A DNA stretch of 64,000 nt from Massilia sp. Root418 (GTDB taxonomy: Bacteria; Pseudomonadota; Gammaproteobacteria; Burkholderiales; Burkholderiaceae_D). Positions 1 through 6,807 of the stretch are shown piece after piece. The DNA lies in contig NZ_LMEC01000001.1 of NCBI RefSeq assembly GCF_001425265.1, positions 124,281-188,280 on the forward strand, read 5' to 3'. Under the pieces are notes generated by a model. It saw nothing but the letters and a program-made list of their open reading frames with translations, had not been told where the DNA came from and searched no databases. The first letter of the stretch is position 1, and the number at the start of each line of letters is the position of its first letter. Both the position numbers and the translations under genes were made by a program.

Positions 1-640
1 GATCCGCCTGCACTATGTGTACCCGTACCCGCACGTCGACCAGATCATCCCGCTGATGAGCGGCGGCCACGTGCTGCCTTACCTGGACATCCCGATGCAG
101 CACGCGCACCCTGAAGTGCTGAAGCGCATGAAGCGTCCGGCCAGCGGCGAAAAGAACCTGGACCGCATCCTGGGCTGGCGCGCCATGAACCCCGAGCTGA
201 CCATCCGCTCCACCTTCATCGCCGGCTTCCCCGGCGAGACCGAGGCCGAATTCGAATACCTGCTGGACTTCCTGAAGGAAGCGCAGATCGACCGCCTGGG
301 CTGCTTCGCCTACTCGCCGGTGGAAGGCGCCACCGCGAACGAGATCGCCAACCCGGTGCCGGAAGAAGTGCGCGAAGAGCGCCGCGGCCGCGTGATGCTG
401 CTGCAAGAGGAAATTTCGCGCAAGCGCCTGCAGGCCAAGGTCGGCAAGACCGTGCGCGTGCTGATCGACGAGTTGACCCCGAGCGGCGCAGTCGGCCGTT
501 CCGCAGCGGATGCGCCGGAGATCGACGGCGTGGTCTATGTGAAAAAGCCGTACGAGCCGCACAAAAAGCTGAAAGTGGGCGAGTTCTTCGACGTGGAAAT
601 CACCCGCGCGGACGCGCACGACCTGTGGGGCGACGCCTGA
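1..640 (+). CDS. rimO: Ribosomal protein uS12 methylthiotransferase RimO, C-terminal part
   Basis: The 3' end of rimO; the gene begins before the window and its frame is open from base 2. RimO is a radical-SAM enzyme with two iron-sulfur clusters that adds a methylthio group to an aspartate of ribosomal protein uS12. Visible are the second half of the radical-SAM barrel ([21 protein letters not shown], then [15 protein letters not shown], a very typical stretch of the MTTase family) and a C-terminal TRAM-like RNA-binding domain from about base 420 ([10 protein letters not shown] to the end, with EIDGVVYV and GEFFDVEIT). The CxxxCxxC cluster motif would lie upstream of the window. MiaB is the nearest alternative, but the short acidic tail after TRAM and the sequence favour RimO. 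A strong terminator follows. Confidence 0.93.
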   Translation, partial: IRLHYVYPYPHVDQIIPLMSGGHVLPYLDIPMQHAHPEVLKRMKRPASGEKNLDRILGWRAMNPELTIRSTFIAGFPGETEAEFEYLLDFLKEAQIDRLGCFAYSPVEGATANEIANPVPEEVREERRGRVMLLQEEISRKRLQAKVGKTVRVLIDELTPSGAVGRSAADAPEIDGVVYVKKPYEPHKKLKVGEFFDVEITRADAHDLWGDA

Positions 641-678
641 CGGTCACCAGCTGTCGCGGCGCAACGCCACATGAAGAC

Positions 679-705
679 GGGCCGCAGACGCGGCCCATTT
701 TTTTT
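679..705 (+). terminator. Rho-independent terminator of rimO
   Basis: Perfect 7-bp stem GGGCCGC / GCGGCCC with loop AGAC, then A and eight T residues. It lies 38 bp after the rimO stop and just past the end of the convergent minus-strand gene. The U-run works only for plus-strand transcription. Confidence 0.9.
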
Positions 706-708
706 GGC

Positions 709-1401
709 TCATTGCGGAGTTTTGGGATGCTGTTTCGCAGCGCGGCGCTTGCGGCGGCTACCGCGTCCCGAGCTGCGCTTCTTATCCGTGCCTTTTTTCG
801 CTGCCGCGCTGCGCGGCAGGCTGCCGGCATGCTGGGTGTGCGGCCGTCGCACGCTTTCGGCACTCAGGCCGTCAGCGGGGCGGGTGGCCGGCTGGCGCGT
901 CTGCGGCAGATTCTCTTTTTCCTGCAGCGGGCGATCGGCCTGCACCGGGTCGCCGAGCAAACGCGCGATGGCCGCTTTCCGGGCGGACCGGCAGACATCG
1001 GCGAGCAGCCATTCGTCACTGCCGGGGAAGCGCAGCCAGATGGCTTTCCAGGCATTGCGATTGCCGCTGCCGTGCAGATTCGCAAAGCATGACGGCGACA
1101 CGGCGTGCTCGCCGTACTTGATTTGCGCCCCCTCCACCGTGGCGTAGTAGGGCTGCTTGCCGAAGCTGGCGCGCAGCCTGGTGCCTTCAGGAAGAAAGAC
1201 CTGCTTCCATTGATAGCCCGCCTCGGATGGCGCAGCCGGCTGCTGTTGCTGCTGGGCTGCCGGCGCACTGATGTAGTTGTCAATGGCCTCAAGGATGAAG
1301 GGTTCCATGGCATACGTATCGGACCACCAGTTGCCGGTAAATTTACCCAGCGCTTCAAGCATCTTGACAGGGACGAAGACCGGCATTGTAGGGGTGGACA
1401 T
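709..1401 (-). CDS. Hypothetical protein with RAMA-like domain and basic C-terminal tail
   Basis: A 230-residue protein of unknown function. The N-terminus (MSTPTMPVFVPVKMLEAL) has a short helix; a Gln-rich linker (about residues 49-58) follows. The middle, about residues 70-135 (FLPEGTRLRASFGKQPYYA, then EWLLAD), resembles the RAMA/DUF2924-type domain found with restriction and DNA-modification proteins. That assignment is by eye only. The last 70 residues are rich in Lys and Arg (KKGTDKKRSSGRGSRRKRR), as in nucleic-acid-binding tails. Start: AGGAGGT lies 5 bp before the ATG, so the site is strong. It is divergent from the gene at 1749 and its start is 20 bp from a periodic motif array. It could be a nucleoid-associated or phasin-like protein instead. 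Confidence 0.6.
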   Translation of the reverse strand: MSTPTMPVFVPVKMLEALGKFTGNWWSDTYAMEPFILEAIDNYISAPAAQQQQQPAAPSEAGYQWKQVFLPEGTRLRASFGKQPYYATVEGAQIKYGEHAVSPSCFANLHGSGNRNAWKAIWLRFPGSDEWLLADVCRSARKAAIARLLGDPVQADRPLQEKENLPQTRQPATRPADGLSAESVRRPHTQHAGSLPRSAAAKKGTDKKRSSGRGSRRKRRAAKQHPKTPQ

Positions 1402-1420
1402 GGGGGACCTCCTAAAAATG

Positions 1421-1630
1421 GGTTTTACTAAGCGCTGCTAACTCCTGCTAAGCCTTACTACAGCGCGCTATTGCTTACTAAAATTGCGATGCGGAACACT
1501 AAGCGGCACTTGATTTTTGCCGCCCATATTCGTTAGACGCGTTTAGTACTGTTCAGTTCCCGCTTAGCGGAAAAACCTGCGAAATATCGATGAATATCGC
1601 GGTTTAGTAGTGGGTAGCAGGTTTTAGTAA
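1421..1630. repeat. Inverted, 10-bp-phased array of YTRCTA hexamers between divergent genes
   Basis: In the gene-free interval 1402-1748, CTA trinucleotides end at exactly 1430, 1440, 1450, 1460, 1470 and 1480. The hexamers are TTACTA, CTGCTA, CTGCTA, TTACTA, GCGCTA and TTACTA, each separated by 4 bp. On the other side the reverse complement (TAG) starts at 1534, 1544, 1565, 1605, 1615 and 1625, again in 10-bp steps or multiples except for 1-bp slips. From 1630 leftwards the minus strand reads TTACTA, CTGCTA, CTACTA. The arms face each other across about 1500-1533. One turn of DNA per unit puts every copy on the same helical face. This suggests an operator for an oligomerising protein or a bent-DNA element; function is inferred. 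See findings. Confidence 0.8.
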
Positions 1631-1748
1631 AAACCGAAAAAAGGACGACACGCCCTCCCTTTCGTCGAGGTCCAATGTTGGTCTTCCGCAAAGGTGAAGG
1701 GCTTTTTACCGGTATGCTGTTGTATCGATGGCTGATTGGGGGATGACC

Positions 1749-2993
1749 ATGGATTTTGAAACTGCGCAAGCGCTCCACGACGTCGCTATGGCTGACGATC
1801 GTGTACAGGCCGCCGAGGCATTCAAACGGCATCTGACGCGGCTGAGTGACTGGCGCGTAGTCTATGCGGACGACAGCGCCGCAAGCAGGCTGCAGACCCG
1901 GCGATGCAAATTCCCCGTTGAAGGCTGCGCGTCATCGCTTTTTCGCGGCACCTCCTTGTGGCTGATCGATGCGGATGTCGCTCAGCGTCGCCAGGCGGCG
2001 GCCTTCTTTTGCGGGGCCGGCACGTATCTGGACTCAAATGCTGCCAGCGTGATCCGGTCGATTGCTTACCATGAACAGCCGGCGCCCGAACTGCTGGCAA
2101 AGGGGCGCATGCTGGGGGAGTTCGTAGGGTTGGGCGTCACGGCCAATCCTTTTCTGTACCTATGGGAATCTCAGCGTCACTGGACGGGTAAAACCATCGA
2201 GCGATGCCGCCAGGCGTTTGCGGCCAACCACGCGCTGGGACTGGCGCGGACGCTGCCCGACCTGGCTTGGGGCCGGCAGTTCCGGGCGGCGCAGCGGCAG
2301 GAGGCGGAGGCTGTGGCGGATGCCTACCTGGCCGATTTCCAGCGGCAGCTCGATAGCGGCCTGGGGTGCGAAATTAATGAGATTGTCGAGTTGATTGAAG
2401 CAGTCCTTACGCGCGCCAAGTTCCTCGAATATTCGTCGCGCAAATCGCCGCAGCACAAATTGAATGAGCTGATCAGGTTTATGCACGAAGAGCTCTCGAC
2501 CATCATGACGCGCGAGCTCATTGTGTGCGCGGATATACTCGGCACGGCCCCCCAATCCCGCCTGTCGCAAAAGTTGAAGGGTGTGCGCAACGGCGCTGAT
2601 CCTTTCGCTCTGTTGCGAAACTGCGCTTGGGACCTGTTCCTGCCAAGGGCACTGGACATGCTCGCCGGCGCTGACCCGGTGGACGGCCTCGACTTTTACC
2701 TGCCGCACATCATCACCTTCGATGCCGACGTGGCCGATATCCTGCGGCTGACCGAGCTGCGAGCCGTCGCGCTGCATCGGGAGTCGCGGGCGGTCTATCC
2801 GTATTTTGATATCGATCCAGCTGCGTGGCTGTCGGGCCAGGTCGGCGAAAAGCGCAGCGCGGCGCTGGAACCGTTGTTTGGCGCAACCGCTTACGGCCAG
2901 CGGCAGGGGCGCCGCGACGGGGCGGACGTCCGGCGCATCCTGGCGTCCGACCGGGTGCGCCTGCAAGCGCTGCTCGATGGCGTCCGCACATGA
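1749..2993 (+). CDS. Uncharacterised protein, possibly PIN-like nuclease fold
   Basis: A 414-residue protein (421 from the upstream ATG at 1728) that I do not recognise. I prefer the ATG at 1749 because GGGGG at 1738-1742 sits 6 bp before it; ATGs at 1728 and 1743 have no usable ribosome-binding site. Numbered from 1728, features loosely recall PIN-like nucleases: an early YLDSN (Asp102, Asn104) after a predicted strand, an acidic helical centre, and late WDLF (Asp302) and ITFDAD (Asp332, Asp334) before a helix, where PIN domains carry their metal-binding acids. This is weak evidence. No signal peptide or membrane segment. It is divergent from the RAMA-like gene and shares the phased repeat region with it, so both may be controlled from that region. 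Confidence 0.6.
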   Translation: MDFETAQALHDVAMADDRVQAAEAFKRHLTRLSDWRVVYADDSAASRLQTRRCKFPVEGCASSLFRGTSLWLIDADVAQRRQAAAFFCGAGTYLDSNAASVIRSIAYHEQPAPELLAKGRMLGEFVGLGVTANPFLYLWESQRHWTGKTIERCRQAFAANHALGLARTLPDLAWGRQFRAAQRQEAEAVADAYLADFQRQLDSGLGCEINEIVELIEAVLTRAKFLEYSSRKSPQHKLNELIRFMHEELSTIMTRELIVCADILGTAPQSRLSQKLKGVRNGADPFALLRNCAWDLFLPRALDMLAGADPVDGLDFYLPHIITFDADVADILRLTELRAVALHRESRAVYPYFDIDPAAWLSGQVGEKRSAALEPLFGATAYGQRQGRRDGADVRRILASDRVRLQALLDGVRT

Positions 2994-3038
2994 GAGATCA
3001 GCGCGTATCGGTCTGCGGCTTTTAGCATGGCATGTGTT

Positions 3039-3044
3039 TATAAT
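3039..3044 (+). promoter_or_regulatory. -10 box TATAAT just before metC, implying a leaderless start
   Basis: A perfect TATAAT ends 6 bp before the metC ATG at 3051, so transcription would start at or next to the A of the ATG. A TG lies 2 bp before the box; no convincing -35 is seen. The only purine-rich stretch (GCAGG) directly abuts the ATG and is too close to serve as a normal Shine-Dalgarno site. Confidence 0.5.
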
Positions 3045-3050
3045 TGCAGG

Positions 3051-4217
3051 ATGAATACCAAAATAGCCCAACAGACTGCCCTGATCCACACCGACTACGA
3101 AGCGCCGTCCGGCTTTGCTGCCTTCCCGACCGCCATCCACCATGCCTCCACGGTGCTGTTCAAGAACGTGGCGGCGCTGCGCTCGGGCGAGTGGAAAGAG
3201 AAGAACGCCTATACCTACGGCCTGCATGGCACGCCCACCACCTTCACGCTGGAGGCGCGCCTGGCCGAGATCGAGGGCGGCTTGCACTGCCTGCTGGCGC
3301 CGAGCGGCCTGGCGGCCATCGCCATGGTGGACTTCGCGCTGCTGAAAAGCGGCGACGATGTGCTGCTGCCCGATAACGTCTACAACCCGAACCGCGAGCT
3401 GGGGCGCTGGCTGGCCGATTTCGGCGTCAGCGCGCGCTACTACGATCCGCTGATCGGCGCAGGCATCGCCGCGCTGATCCAGCCGAACACCCGGCTGGTG
3501 TGGACCGAGGCGCCCGGTTCGGTCTCCATGGAAGTGCCGGACCTGCCGGCCATCTCCAAGGCCGCGCACGAGAAGGGCGCGCTGGTGGCGCTGGATAACA
3601 CCTGGGCCGCAGGGCTGGCGCTGCGCGGCTTCGAACTGGGCGTGGACGTGGTGATGCAGGCGCTGACCAAGTACCAGTCCGGCGGCTCGGATGTGCTGAT
3701 GGGCGCCGTGATCACACGCGACCGCGCCGTGCACGACCGCATCTCGCAGGCGCACATGCGGCTCGGCATGGGCGTGGGCGCGGACGACACCTATCTTGTG
3801 CTGCGCGGGCTGCCGACCATGAAGCTGCGCTTCGAAGCGCATGACCAGGGCGCGCGCAAAGTGGCCGCCTGGCTCAAGACCCGGCCGGAAATCACCAAGG
3901 TGCTGCACCCGGCCTTCGATGACTGCCCCGGCCACGACATCTGGAAGCGCGATTTCACCGGTGCGGGCGGCCTGTTTTCGGTGCTGTTCGACGAGCGCTA
4001 CACCGAAGAGCAGACCGACCGCTTCGTCGACGAGCTGAAACTGTTCGGCATCGGCTACAGCTGGGGCGGCGCCAACAGCCTCGCCGTGCCGTACCGCATC
4101 CAGGCCATGCGCCAGGGCTGGACGCACGGCAAAGGGATACTGGTGCGCTTCAACATCGGCCTGGAAGATGCGGACGATCTGATCGCCGACATCGCGCAAG
4201 CGCTCGGTAAGTTGTAA
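3051..4217 (+). CDS. metC: Cystathionine beta-lyase (PLP-dependent)
   Basis: A 388-residue enzyme of the Cys/Met-metabolism PLP family. It cleaves cystathionine to homocysteine, pyruvate and ammonia in methionine synthesis, in the cytoplasm. Seen: the phosphate-binding region YTYGLHGTPT (Tyr54, Tyr56), LAPSGLAAI, the cofactor-binding LDNTW (Asp182), and the Schiff-base lysine in ALTKYQSGGSDVLMG (Lys207). The C-terminal signature SWGGANSLAVPY fits MetC better than MetB or MetZ, which usually carry a different motif here. The start at 3051 gives the family-normal N-terminus; an in-frame ATG at 3027 would add 8 atypical residues. It lies 4 bp upstream of an APH-like gene and may be co-transcribed with it. 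Confidence 0.92.
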   Translation: MNTKIAQQTALIHTDYEAPSGFAAFPTAIHHASTVLFKNVAALRSGEWKEKNAYTYGLHGTPTTFTLEARLAEIEGGLHCLLAPSGLAAIAMVDFALLKSGDDVLLPDNVYNPNRELGRWLADFGVSARYYDPLIGAGIAALIQPNTRLVWTEAPGSVSMEVPDLPAISKAAHEKGALVALDNTWAAGLALRGFELGVDVVMQALTKYQSGGSDVLMGAVITRDRAVHDRISQAHMRLGMGVGADDTYLVLRGLPTMKLRFEAHDQGARKVAAWLKTRPEITKVLHPAFDDCPGHDIWKRDFTGAGGLFSVLFDERYTEEQTDRFVDELKLFGIGYSWGGANSLAVPYRIQAMRQGWTHGKGILVRFNIGLEDADDLIADIAQALGKL

Positions 4218-4221
4218 GCGT

Positions 4222-4989
4222 ATGCGTCCGCCTGCCATTGCCGGTTTCATCGGGAACGCTGTCCTGCGGCGCGACAAGATAGGCGAATCGCCCTGCCAGG
4301 TTCACAGCTTCAAGCGGGGGAATGAGCTGTTCTTCCTGAAGGCCTCCCCGGCCGTGTATGCGCCCACCACGTATAGCGTGCAGCGCGAAGCCGCCATCCT
4401 GCGCTGGCTGTCAGGGCGCCTGAACGTGCCCGAAGTGGTGCTCACCGACAGCAGCGACAGCCACGAATACATGATCATGCGGGCCGTACCGGGCGTGCCG
4501 CTGTCCGCGCGCATCGACGCCGGCCAGCCGGTGGTGGAGCTGTTCCGGGAAGCGCTGCGCCAGGTCCAGTCGGTGCCGGCCACCGACTGCCCGTTCGACG
4601 CCGGCGCCCACCTGCGCCTGCGTGAACTGGACTACCTGCTCGGCAAAGGACTCATCGACGAGGACTATGATCTTGAACCGTGGCCGGGCCTCGCCACACC
4701 GCAGGATCTGGTCGCGCGCCTGCACGCGACGGTGCCGCAGGAAGACCTGGTCTTCGCCCATGGCGACCTTGGCGACAGCAACGTTTTCGTCGACAAGCAC
4801 GACCAGCTGCACTTCATCGACTTCGGCCGGGGCGGGCTGGCAGACCGCTGGATGGACATCGCCTTCGCGCACCGCAACCTGCGGGAAGACGTATCCGACG
4901 AGGCGGCGGCGCAGCTGCTCCTTGGCCTGGGCATCCCGGACGCCCCCGCGAAACGGGAGTTCTTCGAACAGCTGGATGAACTCTTCTAG
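4222..4989 (+). CDS. APH(3')-family aminoglycoside phosphotransferase-like protein
   Basis: A 255-residue kinase-fold protein close in length to APH(3') enzymes, which transfer phosphate from ATP to the 3'-OH of kanamycin-type drugs. Seen: an N-lobe lysine (FFLK, Lys40) and Glu56, the catalytic HGDLGDSN (His180, Asp182, Asn187), and the metal-binding IDFGRGGLADRWMDIA (Asp200) with the family-typical DxxxDIA ending. It starts 4 bp after the metC stop and ends with the family-typical short helix (FFEQLDELF). No mobile element is nearby, so it is likely a chromosomal, intrinsic gene. Actual drug resistance cannot be inferred from sequence alone; a housekeeping small-molecule kinase is possible. 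Confidence 0.85.
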   Translation: MRPPAIAGFIGNAVLRRDKIGESPCQVHSFKRGNELFFLKASPAVYAPTTYSVQREAAILRWLSGRLNVPEVVLTDSSDSHEYMIMRAVPGVPLSARIDAGQPVVELFREALRQVQSVPATDCPFDAGAHLRLRELDYLLGKGLIDEDYDLEPWPGLATPQDLVARLHATVPQEDLVFAHGDLGDSNVFVDKHDQLHFIDFGRGGLADRWMDIAFAHRNLREDVSDEAAAQLLLGLGIPDAPAKREFFEQLDELF

Positions 4990-5135
4990 GGAACGGTGCG
5001 CGCTTTTACGGGGCGCGCGGCCAGGCCAGCAGCGTCCTGCACCCGGGCATGCGGCTCTGGAATGATCGGAACGGCGCCTGCGCGGAATTGTGGAAAATGC
5101 TACGCTTGCACGCATGCATTTTTGAGGAATCGCCA

Positions 5136-5789
5136 ATGGAAATGTCCGAGATGGATTTGCCCCTGCTGGAACGCTGGTTGACGGGATGGAGCTTGTCGCG
5201 CGGTGTGCCGCCGCCAGTGAAGGAAAACGGAGGCTTGCGCGTTGAAGTCGGCATGCCGCTGCAATTGCGCCGTTATGTGTTTCTGGACGCCGGCCAGGCC
5301 TTGCAGGCGTGTGCCGACCGGATTCATGCTCCGCACATCTACCTGAAGGCGCCGGTCGATCCGGCTGTACTGCGCGCCGCGCTGCCTGCGCGCTGGACGG
5401 TGGAAACGCCGGGCTATTTGATGCAGGGGCCTGCCTCGATGTCCAGGCAAGCGGCGCTCCCGGCAGGATATACCGTCGAAACGTCCGCTGAGCATGGCGC
5501 CAGGCTCGTGCGGGTGTTACACGCGAACGGCGAGCTGGCTGCTTCCGGCCGTATCACGCTGGATCGGGGCACCGGGGTATTCGACCAGATCGTCACCTCC
5601 GAATCGCATCGGCGCCTGGGCTTGGGAACGGTCGTCATGCAGGCGCTGGATGCGCTAGCCAGGCAGGCCAACGTGACAGAGCGCCTGCTGGTGGCCACGG
5701 AAGAAGGCCGCAGCCTTTACACCGGGCTGGGTTGGCAACTGCTCGCGCCGTGGGCCACGGCCGTGCTGCCGGCACCGGCGCAAACTTAA
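5136..5789 (+). CDS. GNAT-family N-acetyltransferase
   Basis: A 217-residue protein with a C-terminal GNAT fold. The acetyl-CoA loop of motif A reads HRRLGLGTVVMQAL (R-x-x-G-x-G type), preceded by FDQIVTSE and followed by LLVATEEGRSLYTGLGW, the usual motif B. The N-terminal half (residues 1-110) is unassigned. Start chosen at ATG 5136 because GAGGAA lies 6 bp before it; an in-frame GTG/ATG further up to 5049 lacks a ribosome-binding site. It sits between an APH-like and an Arr-like gene in the same direction, 17 bp before the latter. The substrate is unknown; aminoglycosides, other drugs and metabolites are all possible. Confidence 0.82.
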   Translation: MEMSEMDLPLLERWLTGWSLSRGVPPPVKENGGLRVEVGMPLQLRRYVFLDAGQALQACADRIHAPHIYLKAPVDPAVLRAALPARWTVETPGYLMQGPASMSRQAALPAGYTVETSAEHGARLVRVLHANGELAASGRITLDRGTGVFDQIVTSESHRRLGLGTVVMQALDALARQANVTERLLVATEEGRSLYTGLGWQLLAPWATAVLPAPAQT

Positions 5790-5806
5790 CTGCAGGAGAG
5801 CGCACG

Positions 5807-6262
5807 ATGAGCAATCCAGACTGGACCCCGGTCACGCATGAAAGCTGCGGCAACGTAAAAGGGCCGTTCTACCACGGCACCAAATACCGGCTCGACATCG
5901 GCGACCTGCTGGTGCCGGGTTTCGCGTCCAATTTCGAAGAGGGGCGGATCTCGAACAATGTCTACTTCTCCGCCTTGATGGAGCCGGCGGTCTGGGGCGC
6001 GGAACTGGCCACTTCACTCGCCGGAAGCGCAGACCGCGGTTACATCTACATCGTGGAGCCCACTGGCCCCTTCGAAGACGATCCCAACCTCACAAACAAG
6101 CGCTTCCCCGGCAACCCCACGCAGTCCTACCGCACACGCCACCCCGTGAGAATCGTCGGTAAAGTGGAGGACTGGGCAGGGCACCCGCCGGAGGTGCTCC
6201 AGCAAATGCTCAATGGCCTCAAAGAAAAAATGCGCCAAGGCCTGGCGGCGATAGAAGACTGA
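5807..6262 (+). CDS. arr: NAD(+)-rifampin ADP-ribosyltransferase (Arr family)
   Basis: A 151-residue protein matching the length and sequence of Arr enzymes, which inactivate rifamycins by ADP-ribosylating the hydroxyl at C23. Typical pieces: GPFYHGTKYRLDIGDLLVPG at the N-terminus, SNFEEGRISNNVYFSALME, GYIYIVEPTGPFEDDPNLTN and the NKRFPGNPTQSYRT stretch, then a closing helix. AGGAGAG lies 6 bp before the ATG. It is the last gene of a short plus-strand run (metC, APH-like, GNAT, Arr) with no integron or insertion-sequence features, so it looks like an intrinsic chromosomal copy. The family call is strong; activity on rifampin is expected from the family but unproven here. Confidence 0.92.
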   Translation: MSNPDWTPVTHESCGNVKGPFYHGTKYRLDIGDLLVPGFASNFEEGRISNNVYFSALMEPAVWGAELATSLAGSADRGYIYIVEPTGPFEDDPNLTNKRFPGNPTQSYRTRHPVRIVGKVEDWAGHPPEVLQQMLNGLKEKMRQGLAAIED

Positions 6263-6309
6263 CGCTGTACGGCTGAGCCGATTCGAGGCTATACGAGTGG
6301 GAGCAGGCC

Positions 6310-6729
6310 TTAGGAGCACGTGAGCGACTGCAAATGCCCCGGCGGCGGGCCGTCGGTCTGGTCGTAGCGGGCGATGCAGCGGGACAGGCGGGTGTCGAGC
6401 TTGCGGGCCAGGACCACAGTGGTGTGGCGGTACGCGCAGCCGATCCAGAACTCGGGAGCTTGCTCGTGCCTGATGCGCCATTGCGCGATCAGGCTCTTGC
6501 CCTTGGCGCTCTCGTCGGGGGTGACCTGTACCTCGTCGCTGGGATGGCCGGAGAACAGCTGGGCGTGTTCCAGCTTGTATTCTGCGGCGCCGCCCACCGG
6601 TTCCCAGCCGTCGGCCGTGGTCACCGTGGTGGAGGCGAGTATGGCGGGCGGGCACACGATGACTTCCTGTTGTGCGTGCGCGCCGCCGGCCGCCAGCGTG
6701 GCGCAGAGCAGTGCGGCTGCGTGTTTCAT
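6310..6729 (-). CDS. Small exported protein, STY0301-like family
   Basis: A 139-residue protein with a clear signal peptide (MKHAAALLCATLAAGGAHAQ, cleavage after AHA). The mature part is about 120 residues with two conserved-looking cysteines in the C-terminal half (WIGCAYRHTTVVLARKL and LSRCIARYD) that may form a disulfide. This pattern (an early Cys, GW..., a WxxCxY strand, then xxCxxxY) matches small periplasmic proteins of the STY0301 type; function unknown. Start at 6729 chosen because it gives the signal peptide; a 14-residue longer version from 6771 would bury it. A fragment of a related protein may exist at 16301-16519. Confidence 0.7.
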   Translation of the reverse strand: MKHAAALLCATLAAGGAHAQQEVIVCPPAILASTTVTTADGWEPVGGAAEYKLEHAQLFSGHPSDEVQVTPDESAKGKSLIAQWRIRHEQAPEFWIGCAYRHTTVVLARKLDTRLSRCIARYDQTDGPPPGHLQSLTCS

Positions 6730-6807
6730 GTCGCCTCCCGGTTCCACGAGAACTTCCATGGTAGAACGCACCGGGCGGGTGCGTGTAGACCGAGATCAAT
6801 CTACGGT

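Noticed and set aside
1402..1748. CRISPR array or integron attachment-site cluster at the periodic motif region
   Set aside because: Units are 10 bp with 4-bp spacers, far too short for CRISPR repeats and spacers, and no cas or integrase gene is present.
1728..1748. Start of the PIN-like gene at ATG 1728
   Set aside because: No ribosome-binding site; GGGGG at 1738-1742 better serves the ATG at 1749.
2160..4277. A 705-residue minus-strand ORF over metC and its upstream gene
   Set aside because: Same artefact; it overlaps two genes with clear or continuous coding signal and has no recognisable domain.
4222..6262. Mobile resistance island
   Set aside because: No insertion sequence, transposase, integrase, direct repeats or composition shift; metC and the following genes look chromosomal.
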